Assembly (NCBI RefSeq): GCF_018691265.1
Contig: NW_024881272.1
Coordinates: forward strand, 26,277,323 to 26,341,322
Length of the DNA: 64,000 bases
Direction of reading: 5' to 3'
From: Tyto alba
Taxonomy: Eukaryota > Chordata > Aves > Strigiformes > Tytonidae
Shown in pieces: positions 10,990-22,100 of this stretch (position 1 is its first letter; every line of letters starts with the position of its first letter). The position numbers and the translations under genes are program-made. A model generated the notes under the pieces. That model made no database searches, was not told the DNA's origin, and saw only the letters and a program-made list of their open reading frames with translations.

Positions 10990-11007
10990 TTGCATCAGCT
11001 GATGCAA
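10990..11007. promoter_or_regulatory. 18-bp perfect palindrome centred on an E-box
   Basis: TTGCATCAGCTGATGCAA equals its own reverse complement. The centre is CAGCTG, an E-box for class II bHLH dimers. The outer arms ATGCAA/TTGCAT resemble POU octamer half-sites. It lies in the CpG-rich domain between GC-rich shoulders. A two-fold symmetric site fits dimer binding on both faces, but binding is untested. Confidence 0.55.
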
Positions 11008-11316
11008 AGCATTTTACAAAAATGCGGAAAAAACGTTTGTCCCGAGTCAAGCCAAACGAACATTTTTTCCCCCTGACTGATTTTTGCTGCAAACAACGAA
11101 TGGCTTTGGATCGGGCTGGCTCCGCCGGGAGAGGCTGCTGGGGTCCGTTTCTCTACGATTTTAATTTTGTTTGTTTGTTTGTTGCATCTTTATTTTAATT
11201 TCCCTGCAGAGGTTGGTTCGCAGGTCTCCGCGCTTCCTCCCCCCGAGAACAACCGTGTGGGCACACGGCGTTTGCAGCCCCGCACTCACCATTCCGTGCC
11301 CCGGGGCAACCGCGCC

Positions 11317-11354
11317 GGGGGGGGGGGGGGGGCGGGGGGGACCCCGGGGGTCCC
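11317..11354. repeat. G16 and G7 runs with an adjoining GC palindrome
   Basis: G16 (11,317-11,332), C, G7 (11,334-11,340), then GGGACCCC at 11,338-11,345 mirrored by GGGGTCCC at 11,347-11,354. The G-runs favour quadruplex formation and the arms could form a cruciform. Run lengths may be imprecise. It sits in the CpG island, a common place for promoter quadruplexes. Confidence 0.7.
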
Positions 11355-11559
11355 GGGCCCCTCCTGCCCCCCTCTCCCGCCCCCCAACCCGGGGGCTGCC
11401 CCGCGGTTTGCAAATGACATTTTTCCCGGTGAGCCGAGCCAGACTCCGAAATAAAATCAGCGTGTTTATATCCCCCCGGGTGGGTTTGCTTTGATAGATG
11501 GCTGCCCGGGGCTTCTGCCTCCTACGTCGTCCTATTCGTTCCCCGATAATTTACAAGTT

Positions 11560-12060
11560 CGGCGCTCACTCACACACAATTATACCTGTATATATATATA
11601 TGTGACACACATGACAAATTCGTAAATTCATTACATGACACATTTGTGAAACATGCGATGAAATATGCCTCGTGCGTGGGGTACATTATATACACATTAC
11701 TTGTAATTCGAAATTGTTCTACATACAGTTCTACATACTGTAGAAAATATTGCGAAGTAAATTTATGTATATCCTTAATTTAAGTATATCCTTCAGCTAA
11801 ATTTAGTACATATATTTAGATGAATTATGTTCTGAAATGAAAATGAGAATTAGAATTATAAATTACAGAAGTGGCATATTCGGATGATACACACAATCGC
11901 AGATATTCTAACCTGATTTACAAAATAGGCGAATGCATACACACACACTATTTGCAGGAAGACTTTATAAAATATACCGCCCTTTACACGTGTGTGTCCA
12001 TATGTATAGAAACGGGTTCCAAACATAAGTGTGCGCGTGTGCATTTTTACCTCTGAACGA
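11560..12060. other. AT-rich interval that retains CpGs
   Basis: The interval is AT-rich with tatata and cacaca strings, yet it contains many CpGs in AT context (for example around 11,620, 11,656, 11,670, 11,710, 11,752, 11,880 and 11,931). Elsewhere in the window AT-rich DNA is nearly CpG-free. CpG survival without high GC points to long-term absence of germline methylation. No coding signal is present. Confidence 0.55.
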
Positions 12061-12263
12061 CCTTTGGGCTGTACATAACTACCGACACGACCATTTAGAC
12101 ACAGACACGCACACAGCCTGATGCGACCCGCTGGCAGCCGTGCGCGCACACGGACACGCACCGTGGGCAGCCGCGGGCGGTGCGAGGGGGGCCGGGGAGG
12201 AGGTGGTGGGACCCCAACCCCCCCCCACCGCGTGTCCGCGCTGAGTTCCGCACCGAAACGCGC

Positions 12264-12310
12264 CTCTTCCTCCTCCCTCTCCTCCTCCTCCTCCTCCTCC
12301 TTCTCCCCCC
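12264..12310. repeat. (CTC)n / polypyrimidine tract
   Basis: Imperfect CTC triplets on the + strand. One frame reads as a serine run and the other strand as a glutamate run. Both are translations of the repeat, not a protein. Homopurine-homopyrimidine sequence like this can form triplex (H-DNA). Confidence 0.8.
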
Positions 12311-12408
12311 TTTGCTCCCCGCCCACAGCGGAGCCGCTCATCCCCCGGGGGGCCGCGGCCAGCGTGGGTTCCCCGGTGCTTTGGGCTCCCGTGCCCCCGC
12401 CTGGGGCT

Positions 12409-12421
12409 CCCCCCCCCCCCC
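12409..12421. repeat. C13 run
   Basis: Thirteen consecutive C residues in the right shoulder of the CpG-rich domain. Confidence 0.8.
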
Positions 12422-13792
12422 ACCCCGGGGCTCCCGGGTGGCGGCGAGGCACAAACCGGCCCCTCTGCTTCCAGCGGGGAAGGGGCCGGTGTCAGCCCGG
12501 CCCCCCTAGTGCCACCCGGCCCCCGGTACCTGCCCCCTCAGGGGCCGCCGGGCCGGAGGAAGGCAAAAGCGAGTAACCCGAAAGTCCAAGGCTAAATACA
12601 GCCGGCGATGCGCCTTAAGCAAACGTTGTTTTAGGGACGGGGGTCGGCTCCAAACCTGGGGGCTCGCCGTGTGCTTGGGACCAGAACTGCGAGAGGATGC
12701 GTATGCTGTGGGCTTGCTGTTGCTGCTGGGTCCCCAGGTCTGTGGTCTTGAAAATCACCGAGTCGTTCAGAAGTCCCACTCCTTTTCTCCTTCCCCGAGG
12801 ACATAAACGTGGAATCACACTGAATTTACACTGAATTCAGGTGCTTTAGCGTCAGTCAGCGAAGCAGAAAGTTCCCACTCAGCTGCCACCCATGCTGCCT
12901 GTTGTCAGTTTCCTTGGCCAGCAAATCTTTTTTTGGGGTATGGGAGGCAAAAGAGTTTAACTTCTGCTTCTAAATGCGCTTCAAGCCGAGCCGGGAGCAG
13001 GCAGGCTGCCTGATGCAGCCTTTTGCTCCCCATCCCGGCTACTTTCTGGGCTTGGACACACACGTTTTGGTTTTGCTTGCCCACCTTGTGTCTCTCTGCT
13101 CTAAAGGCTCAGCCACTGGAGCAGAAGAGAGGTGAAAGCCACTTGTAGGTTTTGTTTGAACACACTGATGGGCGAAATTCGGACAATTTGAAGTGTAGCC
13201 AAGTGACCCTGGCAGAAATCCATGCCATGTCCCTGCTTTCTCCTTCTGCAGGCAGGGAAAATGGTCCTGACCCTGTTCAGCATCATTGTGCTCCCCGCAC
13301 ACCGGGGCACCAACTGTACCCACCAGTGCTGCTGGGCTTCAGGGTTCCTGCTTTTAACAGATACTGTGTGCTTGTTGTCAGTATGGTTTGGCATTCAGTC
13401 CTTGCTTACGTACAAATTTACATAATATGTAATATGTAAAATACATATCACAGGATATATCCTACATATAAGAAATGCTACACAGCATAGAACACGCACT
13501 GTATTTCATATAATACTGAATCTGCAATAATGGGAGACGCATACTAATGTGTGGGATACTGCAAGATGCTATGTCTTGTACATGTCTCGTATGTAAAGCT
13601 CATATTACAAGCTATTGGTTAGGTTGTTTGGTGATCTTAAGATCATTCATAGTCAATTAACCCTTGGGACTAAATTATCCCACACTACTGCTGCCTCAGG
13701 TCGATATCAACATAATCTTTCAGTCCTAATACATCAGCTGTTTCTGGGGCTGAGGCACACAAAATGCTGTGTCTTCTCCCCCTGATTTTTAG

Positions 13793-13808
13793 ATATATAT
13801 ATATATAT
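13793..13808. repeat. (AT)8 microsatellite
   Basis: Eight AT units followed by a short gtgcatgtgtg tail, a typical compound dinucleotide repeat. Confidence 0.8.
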
Positions 13809-14855
13809 GTGCATGTGTGTAGTCACAACATATAGTGACTATTTGATTGCAAGGCTGTATTGTGTGTGTGTAGTCACTGTTTATGTATATGGATATTATT
13901 TCTTTGTAAAATTGTAAAGCTTCAAGGTTGAAAAGGTGTTTTTGCTAGGAATGTTCATGATCTTGACATATACCCAAAACTGCCCAAGCTAAAAGCCCAG
14001 GGAGGAAATTAAAAATCATTGTAGAGCTAAGGAGCAGCTGAGCCAGAGCAGGCTGGCACGCTGGTTGCTCTTCTGGGCTATGATGCCCATGCTAGGACTG
14101 GGCAAAAAGTTGGAGGCTTCATTTTCCAGCTTCTTTAGTGACCTAGCCCACATAGAAGAGAAAGCTACGGGAGCTAAGCCAGCAACAAGAAGAGCTAGCG
14201 TGTCTTTTGGTATGTTGCTAAAGCAACTGTGATCTGAAGCCAGGGATGCACATTACAATTGTCCTTAAGAGCTCAGTTTTCTTTGTTGTAGCTGTTCATG
14301 GCTATAGGAAGACAAAAGTCTTTTAACTAACATCATGGGGTGCTACTTTAGAGAACTATTTTCTTCTCATCTCTGCTAGTGTTTCTTACGTGATTTTCGA
14401 AGAAATCATTTAAGCTTAGAATTTCCAACAGGAATAATACTAAGTGCATATGAGCCTGCATGTGCGTGTTTATAAGTCACAGACAAACACCCACATGGAT
14501 CCCACAGCTGTCAATAGGAAACATGTGTACATCCGCAGAAAATCAGCTTACATTTTGGGGAGGATATCTGTGTGTGAGGGAAATACAGAAAAACAGAGTA
14601 GGGGTAGACACAGACACAACAATTGGTCACAGCTTTAAAAATAGTTATTTGGGAACACAGTAAGGGAGATCCTTCTCAAAGGCTAATCTATGCAAAATGA
14701 CAGAAAAACCTATTAACGTTAATGGAGTATCAAGCTGTAAAAACACATGTGGAGTAGAGTTTATTCTCTGCATTAGTTACACGGTATAATATTTCAATTT
14801 CAAACTCTGTAATTATTTGGTCACTAAAGAGTTCTGTTTATTGCTTGTCCATGGC

Positions 14856-14880
14856 TCAGAGGTTACATTATGACCTCTGA
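14856..14880. promoter_or_regulatory. Inverted repeat resembling a nuclear-receptor site
   Basis: TCAGAGGT (14,856-14,863) and ACCTCTGA (14,873-14,880) are exact reverse complements with a 9-nt spacer. Inside lie AGGTTA and TGACCT, close to the AGGTCA half-site in inverted order with 5 bp between. Inverted half-sites are used by several nuclear receptors, though 5 bp is not the commonest spacing. A chance palindrome is possible. Confidence 0.35.
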
Positions 14881-16851
14881 TGTTGGAAGTTTACCCTTCT
14901 CTTCTGATCACTGGTAATATGCATATTTCAGAAAATTCATGAATTATTTCATAATCTTTTCTTTTCTTCCTTCTCTAAATTTAAAATCAGATTTCCAGCT
15001 TTTGTGGCTAGTTTGTGCTGAAAATGACTCATACTCATCAGACCAGGCCTATTAATTTACTTGGATTGTTGTTTTTGAAAGGAAAGAAAAGATGTTTCTT
15101 TAAAGTACTGTCAAGTGTGTTCCTTTTCCCCTCCCCAGTGAAATAAGACATTTTTTTTGCCTTGTGATCTGTGTGCAAAATAATCAGAAACAAACTGGTG
15201 GGGGCAGAGTGGAGGGAACCAGAGAGTTGTTCCAACCTTTGACTTTGACTTGTCTGTCTTACAAAGAGGGTTTGTGCAGCACCTTGCCTGTAGGTTCACA
15301 AACATTTTTGGTTATTTTCTGCCCCAAGGGGCTACAGTTCAGCTACACACTGTAAGGTATCCAATGCTTATCTATCTGATGGGCTCAGGAACAAGAGATT
15401 TATGATAAAAACACATGTTGGATTATCACCTTCGAGTCATTTAAGGGCTTAAAGAGTAGGATCAGGAAGTCTGATTTATCCTCCAAATTGTTGTCATCTA
15501 AGTGTTTGGAGATCTACTCTTCGCCATAGCCTCTGCTCTACAGTGATTTCTATCTGCTTCTGTGTTTCTAGCACTGTGTAGTGGGGAAACTGCAGCTTTG
15601 ACCTTGAGCTTGCTAGAGCAAAATGTGCATACCTATTCTGTATTAATTAGCTGTAATTCCCACCCCCCACCCACTCCCCCTTTCTGAGGGGGAAACACCC
15701 AGGGCCATCTAGCACCCAGAATTAAAGAAAATTTACTTGTATTCAGCCTGAGGTGCTGGGGCTCAGCTCTGCCTGGAGATGCTCAAGGCTTTGCTCTATG
15801 AGGGTGGAGAATCTCTATGGAGGCAAGATGACTTAGTGATTATATCTTTAACATTCCAGCATAATATAGCCTCATCTAAGTCCTAAATATTGTTTTAACC
15901 ATTTAAACATCAGGTATTACGTTGCAGGTTAGTGACCCGGTTGGAGACCTGACATGATTCTGTCCCCTTTAGTCCTGACTTCCTGATCATCAGATCAGAT
16001 AGGGCTGGAGTCTGTTTTGACACCAAAACCACAGTCTCCATGTTATGGCTCTATTCAATTACGTTAGTCACTGCTAGGGGACAGTGACTACCACAAAAAT
16101 GTTGTCAGGGGCTGGGCCTTTCTCTAGGGTGGTGTCACTTGCCCTGGTTGGAGTTTGGCTCCATCTACCTCCAGCTTTAGCAGCAGTGCTGCTGAGCCTT
16201 ATGTGGCATTGAAGTGCCAATCTCTTAGGCAGTTGCTAATCCCAGAGAAATGCCCTGCACCTCCACCCTGGCTGTTTAATCCCAGTCTCTGCAGGTTTAT
16301 TTCCTCCATCACAGCGAAGCAGTGTGGCCAGATCAAGCAGCAGTTACTCACCCAGCTCTTACCTGAGCGGAGCCATGGGGAAGCCAATGTGTCAGTGACA
16401 TCCAGACTTCTGGGCTTTGCTGTTCATTTCTTGGGGAAGAGGGTTTTATTTCTGCATCTGGAGCATGGCTTCCCTCAACCTTTTTCTCCTTCCTGGGTAT
16501 TGCCACTGGCGAAAGCGCAGTCAGCAAATGCATCCCCCTGGCCCCGGCAGCCCCCCATTCTGCATTGGAATAAGTACCCCTTGTACTGCAAAGGGGGGGT
16601 GTGCACACTGGACTGGGATACCTCTGTTTTAAAAACTTCCCAAGCTTCCAGCAGAGGCACAACAAATCATCCCATTGACTTTAGTGAAAGTATGGGACTG
16701 GTTCCCAAGAAACTAGGGATCCTGCATTGCCCTGTGGCTTTTGGGAGGGATTTGAACCAATGACTGAAATTAGAAAGCTGCCTGGAGTGAGTTGGTTTCA
16801 CTCCCACACCATCCCAATTTTAGATTCTCATCTAAAATCTTATTTTATTTG

Positions 16852-16874
16852 TGATTATATATTATATATAATCA
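16852..16874. repeat. AT-rich palindrome, 10-bp arms, 3-nt centre
   Basis: TGATTATATA, TTA, TATATAATCA: the arms are exact reverse complements. AT-rich palindromes extrude easily as cruciforms and are often polymorphic. Confidence 0.75.
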
Positions 16875-18859
16875 TAATTTATTTGACAAGCTGGGGTTCT
16901 GACTTCAAGCTCGGCTGCCAAAGAGCCATGGATGGAAATAACCAAATAACTTTACGTACCTCTGGCACAATGTAGCGTGTAAACAGAGCACAAACACCCT
17001 AAATCTGTTGTTCTGTCTTTGATTTTGATTGACTTCGAAGAAACATTAAGAATAATAATGAGAAGCTGATGACATCGCGTCCTGAGGAATGTACCACTGC
17101 TAGAGAACAGATGGTGCAAAGACACTTTTTGGAGACTTTTTTTAAAAAAGTTAACTTGGCACCTGGGCCTTTCTTAGGATAAATGCTCAGACTTGGAGCA
17201 ACCACAGCACTTGGTAGTTGGGACCCATTGAAAACTATTGATTTTGCTGCAGAGGAATGCAGCTTCAGCAAGATACAGATTTCTTTCTTGATGGTCAAAA
17301 ATATTTCTTCTTTCATGTTTGAGAGGGCTCATCTCTTTTCCTGTATTATAATTGGAAGGGAATTAATAGAATTTAGTTTCACAGCTCTAAAAATGTTGTG
17401 ATTTCAGGGATAACTGACTGGGATTTAAAGTAAATAAATAATTGTGAAGAGAAGGGATCATTAGTTTGTCCTTCAGTTCTGTATTTTATCAAGTCCAGTG
17501 GTTTCTGCTCTAATATTTCACTTAGCAGTCCCACCAGCATTTTCAAGTGGAAGTTAAATCAATCTGCAGTAACTTTAATCCTACCAATAGTACGGTGGCT
17601 TTCCTCAATCTTAATTCACTTTCTTCTTACAAATAGTAACAGCTTCTTAGACAACTTCAGGCTCAACAATTGATGTAATTATTGTTATATTGTACCCAAC
17701 AAGTTTTACCAGGCAAAAGAATCTTGTGAAGAAAAGCATCTGACCTTGATCTGAAGACTTTAAACGATAGAGTCCCCCTTATGCTTTGATCAATGATTCC
17801 ATGTTAAAAAAATCTATGCTTTATCTCTTATTCAAATTTGTCTGGCATTTACTTCCAGGCAATGAATCTTGCTTGGCATTTCTGAGCTAGATTAAGGAGC
17901 CATTCTGTGCCTGGTATTTTTTTTTTTTTCTAGCTGTACTTGGATATCCTAATGAAGTCTCCTCTTAATCTTTTTTTTTGTGATAGACTAATCAGGTTGA
18001 GCTGCATAAGTCTCTCACTAGAAGGCATTGTTGGGGTTTTTTTTTGTTTGTTTTGTTTTGTTTTTTTACAGACTCAAATCATATGGATTTCCATATGGCT
18101 TGACATCAGTGGAGATTTATGCTAGTTTGGAATTTGGCTGTATATTTCAATTACCGAGAACATTTTGTGGCCTGGGGTGGAACGCGCCTGAGAGCATGAC
18201 AAATTATTTGTAACATGCATATCTGTTGAACTTGGTTTAGCAGTCAAATGGAGTAAAATTCAGCTGCATGCAGATGATCAGCAGAAAGCCCATGTCCCAT
18301 TAAACTGTTTTCATGGGTTTATGTTCATCTTAAGTGCAATTGAGGCCATGGGAGCAAAGATAAACATCAGCCATTGAGACAGATGCTTAACTTATGCACC
18401 TCATTTTTCATGGCCTCAGTGGAGTTGTGCTGATTTACACCAGCTGAAGACCTTGGCCCACAGTAAGCAGCACAGACTGATAAAAGAGTCCAATCCTCAG
18501 CTGGCTGCTTCTATGAGAGCTTGAATGCAACCTCAGTGCTTGGTAATATCTCATCAGAGCCTGAGTCAATATGGCAAGGGGACATAGTTAAAATAGAGCA
18601 AAGCTGCAGCAACTTCACAGAATCCTAATTGCTGTAGGGCTTCTGAGGGGGAATGTGGTCCATTGTTTGGGTTATTAGATCCAGGCAGTAGTTTTCCCCT
18701 TAAAATTGATACAGAGACAGAGGTAAGTGAAATCCAAGTGTTCAGCTGATGGAAGTTGCTTGGATCCCATCCAAATGCTTTCCCTCGGTTATGAAAGCCA
18801 CTCTGCAAAGTCCTGAGCAGCCATGGGACTTGGTGACATGTGTTAGCACCTTTTGCAGT

Positions 18860-19165
18860 CCTGGTTTTCCACATGTGTACATTTTCACACAAACATTTGG
18901 GTGCATACATGTGCCTGTAGGCTTGTATAAATAGCTGCACACACAAATCATAGCCATTTATGTTCATGTAACTGTTGTAACTATGTACATCTAAATAGAG
19001 GAGTGTGTACATTTATATTTATGCAGAGGGCTATAGATAAGACCGATGCTATGGATAGGAATGTGTGTGTGTTTGTGTTAAGCTGATGTCTGGTTGTGTA
19101 CACCAGTATGATCAAGAGAATGTGAATAGAAGCGTGTGTGTTTATGTGTGCATGTGTGGAGCTGG
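18860..19165. repeat. Diverged TG/CA-rich simple-repeat zone
   Basis: Short TG and CA runs (for example tgtgtgtgtt near 19,063 and gtgtgtgttt near 19,133) are scattered through degenerate alternating sequence. A minus-strand open frame of 148 codons crossing it (18,566-19,012) has no recognisable domain and is not called. Confidence 0.5.
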
Positions 19166-19169
19166 TGTG

Positions 19170-22100
19170 GGGAAGGGCCACTGGGAAATAAATGATACGA
19201 AACGTCTGTACATTCCAGGGAAATGTTCAGATCCCTGAAGTTAAGGGATATACTCTAGTCATAAAAATAAACACAGTGGTGTAGCATGCCATTGATATGT
19301 GGATAAACTCACTAAGGACGGGTAGAGTTTCAGCTTTTACCTCCTTCTGATGGTGAGCTAGCTGCTTCCCTCTCTGCCTCTTTTGACAGTTCAAAGTAAA
19401 ATGACATTTTAAATAAGAGGTTAAAGAGCAGAGGAAAACAGAGGTTTTCTGCTTGAACCAGGGGAAATTTGATAAATCAGTCTTCCAGAGATGCCAGCAA
19501 TTTCAATAAGGCTCCATTTCCTTTTGATAAGATTTTGAGAGAGTAATTCAGAGTAGGATCTGTTAGCCAGAGCTCTTAGCTGCTAAAATATCAGATCAGA
19601 GGCTGAGCTATTTCCCCAAGTCTAATGGTTATTGCAATGTATAGCCTATTGTGCTAAGCCCTTTACAAAATCTTTGCACCATCACTTCTGTCATGCCTTT
19701 AAAATTGCACTTAGATTTGCAGTGGTCAGAGTGTTTTAATTATGCAAAACCTGAAGAAAGGCTCATGTGCTTTAAAAGCTTGACCTACTTTTTCCAACTG
19801 TGTGTGGTCTAATAAAAGATACTACCTCGTCTTGCAAACATTGTCTTGCTCACAGCCCCAGATCATGATGGCTGTGTCATCAGTCCCTCAAGAAGAACAT
19901 GAAGCACAGAAGCACTCAGAATTATAGAGGGTGGAAGTTCTGACCTGTCACCATTGGTTGTGTTGGAAGTTCAACTGCCCATCATTTATCAAGTTTCTGT
20001 TGATAAAGGTGGCTAATCAGTGGTAGAGAGATGCTGTAATCCTGTTCACATACAAGTGATGCATTTCATCAGTGGTTATAATCACATTAATAGTAATGGT
20101 TATAGATTGTTCAATATGGTGTTAAATACACAAAAAGGATATTAAACCCATCCTGCTGGTGTGTATGAAACAAGACCATTCTATACTTATAGTAGTTCAC
20201 ATTAATGTATATCAGCCTAAATTCTGCCTCTAGGTCCACTGCAAGAAAATTTGACAGAATGGGACTGACTCACATTTGAATTCAGGTCTAATGATGATGT
20301 AGATACAACTGGTTCAAGCCATTTTTATCTGTGCACTGACAGCTACAGCTTGAACCCTGTGTTGGCACGATGAACAGAACTTATGTTTCCAAATCATCAG
20401 TGGGTAAACTCTGATGACTATTCAATTGCATCATGGCGTAAAAACTACCTTTCCAAATAACTTAGAAATATGGCAGCACCTGGGAATTGATTAGCCCTAT
20501 CTAAATTGCAAAGCCAAGTTTTACAACTGAATAAAAAATATCTAGACTCTTTTCCTTGACCCTGTGAAGTCAGGGCTTTGTGGCCATCTAGTTACTTTGC
20601 TTTGAAGTGCAGGGATCGATGTTCTCTTTTAGTGATAACTCTGCAACTCCATGAGGTTTGGGGAACTCTTCTGTATTGCGGGTAGGAATTACAAATACAC
20701 ACAAGCCAGTGGCCTCACAGCTCTCAGATCCAGTTTCTCCTGGTACACAAACAACTTTACTAAGCTGTTGGGTGGTACAGTGGTGGCTGAAAAACTTGAA
20801 TGTGTATGAAAGTGGGGAAGGTACAACCAGGACATCCAAAATGTTGTCAAGAAGGAGTCAGTCAAACACACAGGTACAAACCCACCACCCTGAAAATAGT
20901 TAATTTATCCTTGGCTATTGTGATTTGGCAAAAAGATTAATAGGACTATGCTGATTCACATCAGCTGAAAATTTGACCCACCACTCAGCTGTATAACTGT
21001 GTGGGATAAGAGGTATGCAGGCTTTATAAACATGCATTCTATAGATGCGCATGTGTGTGAATAGTGCAGATGGAAAGACAGAAGATAGAAACAGGTATCT
21101 GGCTAGGAAAAAGTGTATAGCATCTTTCTGTAACAGACCAGAGAGTGACACACTCAAGATCTCTGTTATGGGTGCGGTGTACAGCAAAACCCTGATTTCC
21201 ATTCGGGTTTTCGCAATCACTGCTATCTTAACTCCAAGCCTCATTAAATCAACCTCAGCTGAACTGTGGTACAATGTTACAGTGCAGATCCTCCCGTTCC
21301 CCAGTGGGAAACTAACTTGGACTCAGGAGCCGTCATTTAACCTTGGAGTCTCTGAATCAACAAGGCAGTTTCTGCAGAGACACCTGGCAGCACACGCATT
21401 TTATGCTCTAACATGGCTGGTAAATCCTGGGTGGTTAAGTAAACTTAACCTTCATTTATGAAACTTGCAAACCAAAGGGTAAAATGTGCCTTGTGCAAGT
21501 AATTACGTAAAGGTCTTAGAGAGTGGAGTTATCACTTAAAGACGCCGGGCATTGCTAATGAGTTGACTGAGAATTGATCTCTCTGTAATTTAGTTATTTA
21601 TATGCAGTTCCTGTTTTCCATGCTCAGCTATAGGTCAAGCCCACTTTGAACTGCTCAGAGACCCCCAAGTTTGTCAAGCAAAGTCCCAAAGCCATGGCAC
21701 AATGATATTTTAGAAAAGTAAATATTGTCCTGAGGGGCTTTAAAAAGGAGGCAAAGCTGTTTGCTTTCTAGCTGGTTCTTTAAACTGGACAACTGCTTCC
21801 TGTTACTAAGGGGTCTCTCAGCAACGTGACTTTGCTTCTGTTAAATAGAAAAGAGCATCAGGAAAAATGTCAGTACCACCTTCCAGGTATTTTCATATCC
21901 CATCAATCTGGGTAGGAACAGCCTTGGGTTTCTGAATAGAAATATGTTTGCCTTATTCTGCAAAAGATGTAGTATGGGGTATGATGGATCCTGGGTTGGA
22001 AGAAGCAATGAAAAAATTCAGGCTGCTAAACATTATCCTCAGGGCTAATATTATGCCAAATGGCTGTGAACAATGTTAAAATACCTGTTTGCTGCCCTAT

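Larger units (their letters stand above)
10020..12610. promoter_or_regulatory. Large CpG-rich domain, candidate developmental promoter
   Basis: Very high CpG density at 10,020-10,600, 10,920-11,560 and 12,110-12,610 marks a CpG island complex. The AT-rich interior also keeps many CpGs, unlike the CpG-poor DNA of most of the window. Embedded are G-runs, poly(dA:dT) tracts, a TAATTA-type motif cluster and an E-box palindrome. Long frames cross it on both strands (for example 12,121-12,576 + and 11,856-12,452 -). They are proline/glycine/serine-rich or turn into simple-repeat nonsense, so I read them as composition artefacts. A non-coding first exon or 5' UTR may lie here, but no start site or gene can be fixed. 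Confidence 0.65.
12620..18855. other. Non-coding stretch right of the CpG domain
   Basis: CpG density falls off by about 13.1 kb. There is no recognisable gene. An open frame of 202 codons at 16,155-16,763 (+) begins at TTG, has no ATG near its start and no known domain, so it is left uncalled. Diverged ta/ca simple sequence occurs at 13,400-13,580 and 13,790-13,880. Poly(T) runs at about 17,919 and 18,038 are followed by AG but by no convincing exon. No transposon was recognised. Confidence 0.5.

Noticed and set aside
11856..12452. 198-codon minus-strand frame in the CpG domain
   Set aside because: The GC-rich half gives glycine/proline and glutamate runs from the CTC repeat. The rest runs into AT-rich simple sequence, and the other strand is open too.
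12121..12576. 151-codon + strand frame rich in proline and serine
   Set aside because: Composition artefact of GC-rich DNA and the CTC repeat; no domain and competing frames on both strands.
12615..12818. 67-codon minus-strand frame with a glutamine run
   Set aside because: The Q run comes from a short CTG/CAG repeat. No acceptor or good start context is present, and it lies at the edge of GC-rich DNA.
16155..16763. 202-codon open frame on the + strand
   Set aside because: It begins at TTG with no ATG near the start, has no known domain and no splice context. A frame of this length is expected roughly once by chance in 64 kb read in six frames.
18038..18068. T-rich tract ending in an acceptor-like ACAG
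   Set aside because: The frame that follows is short, has no domain and no donor; poly(T) tracts are common in this window.
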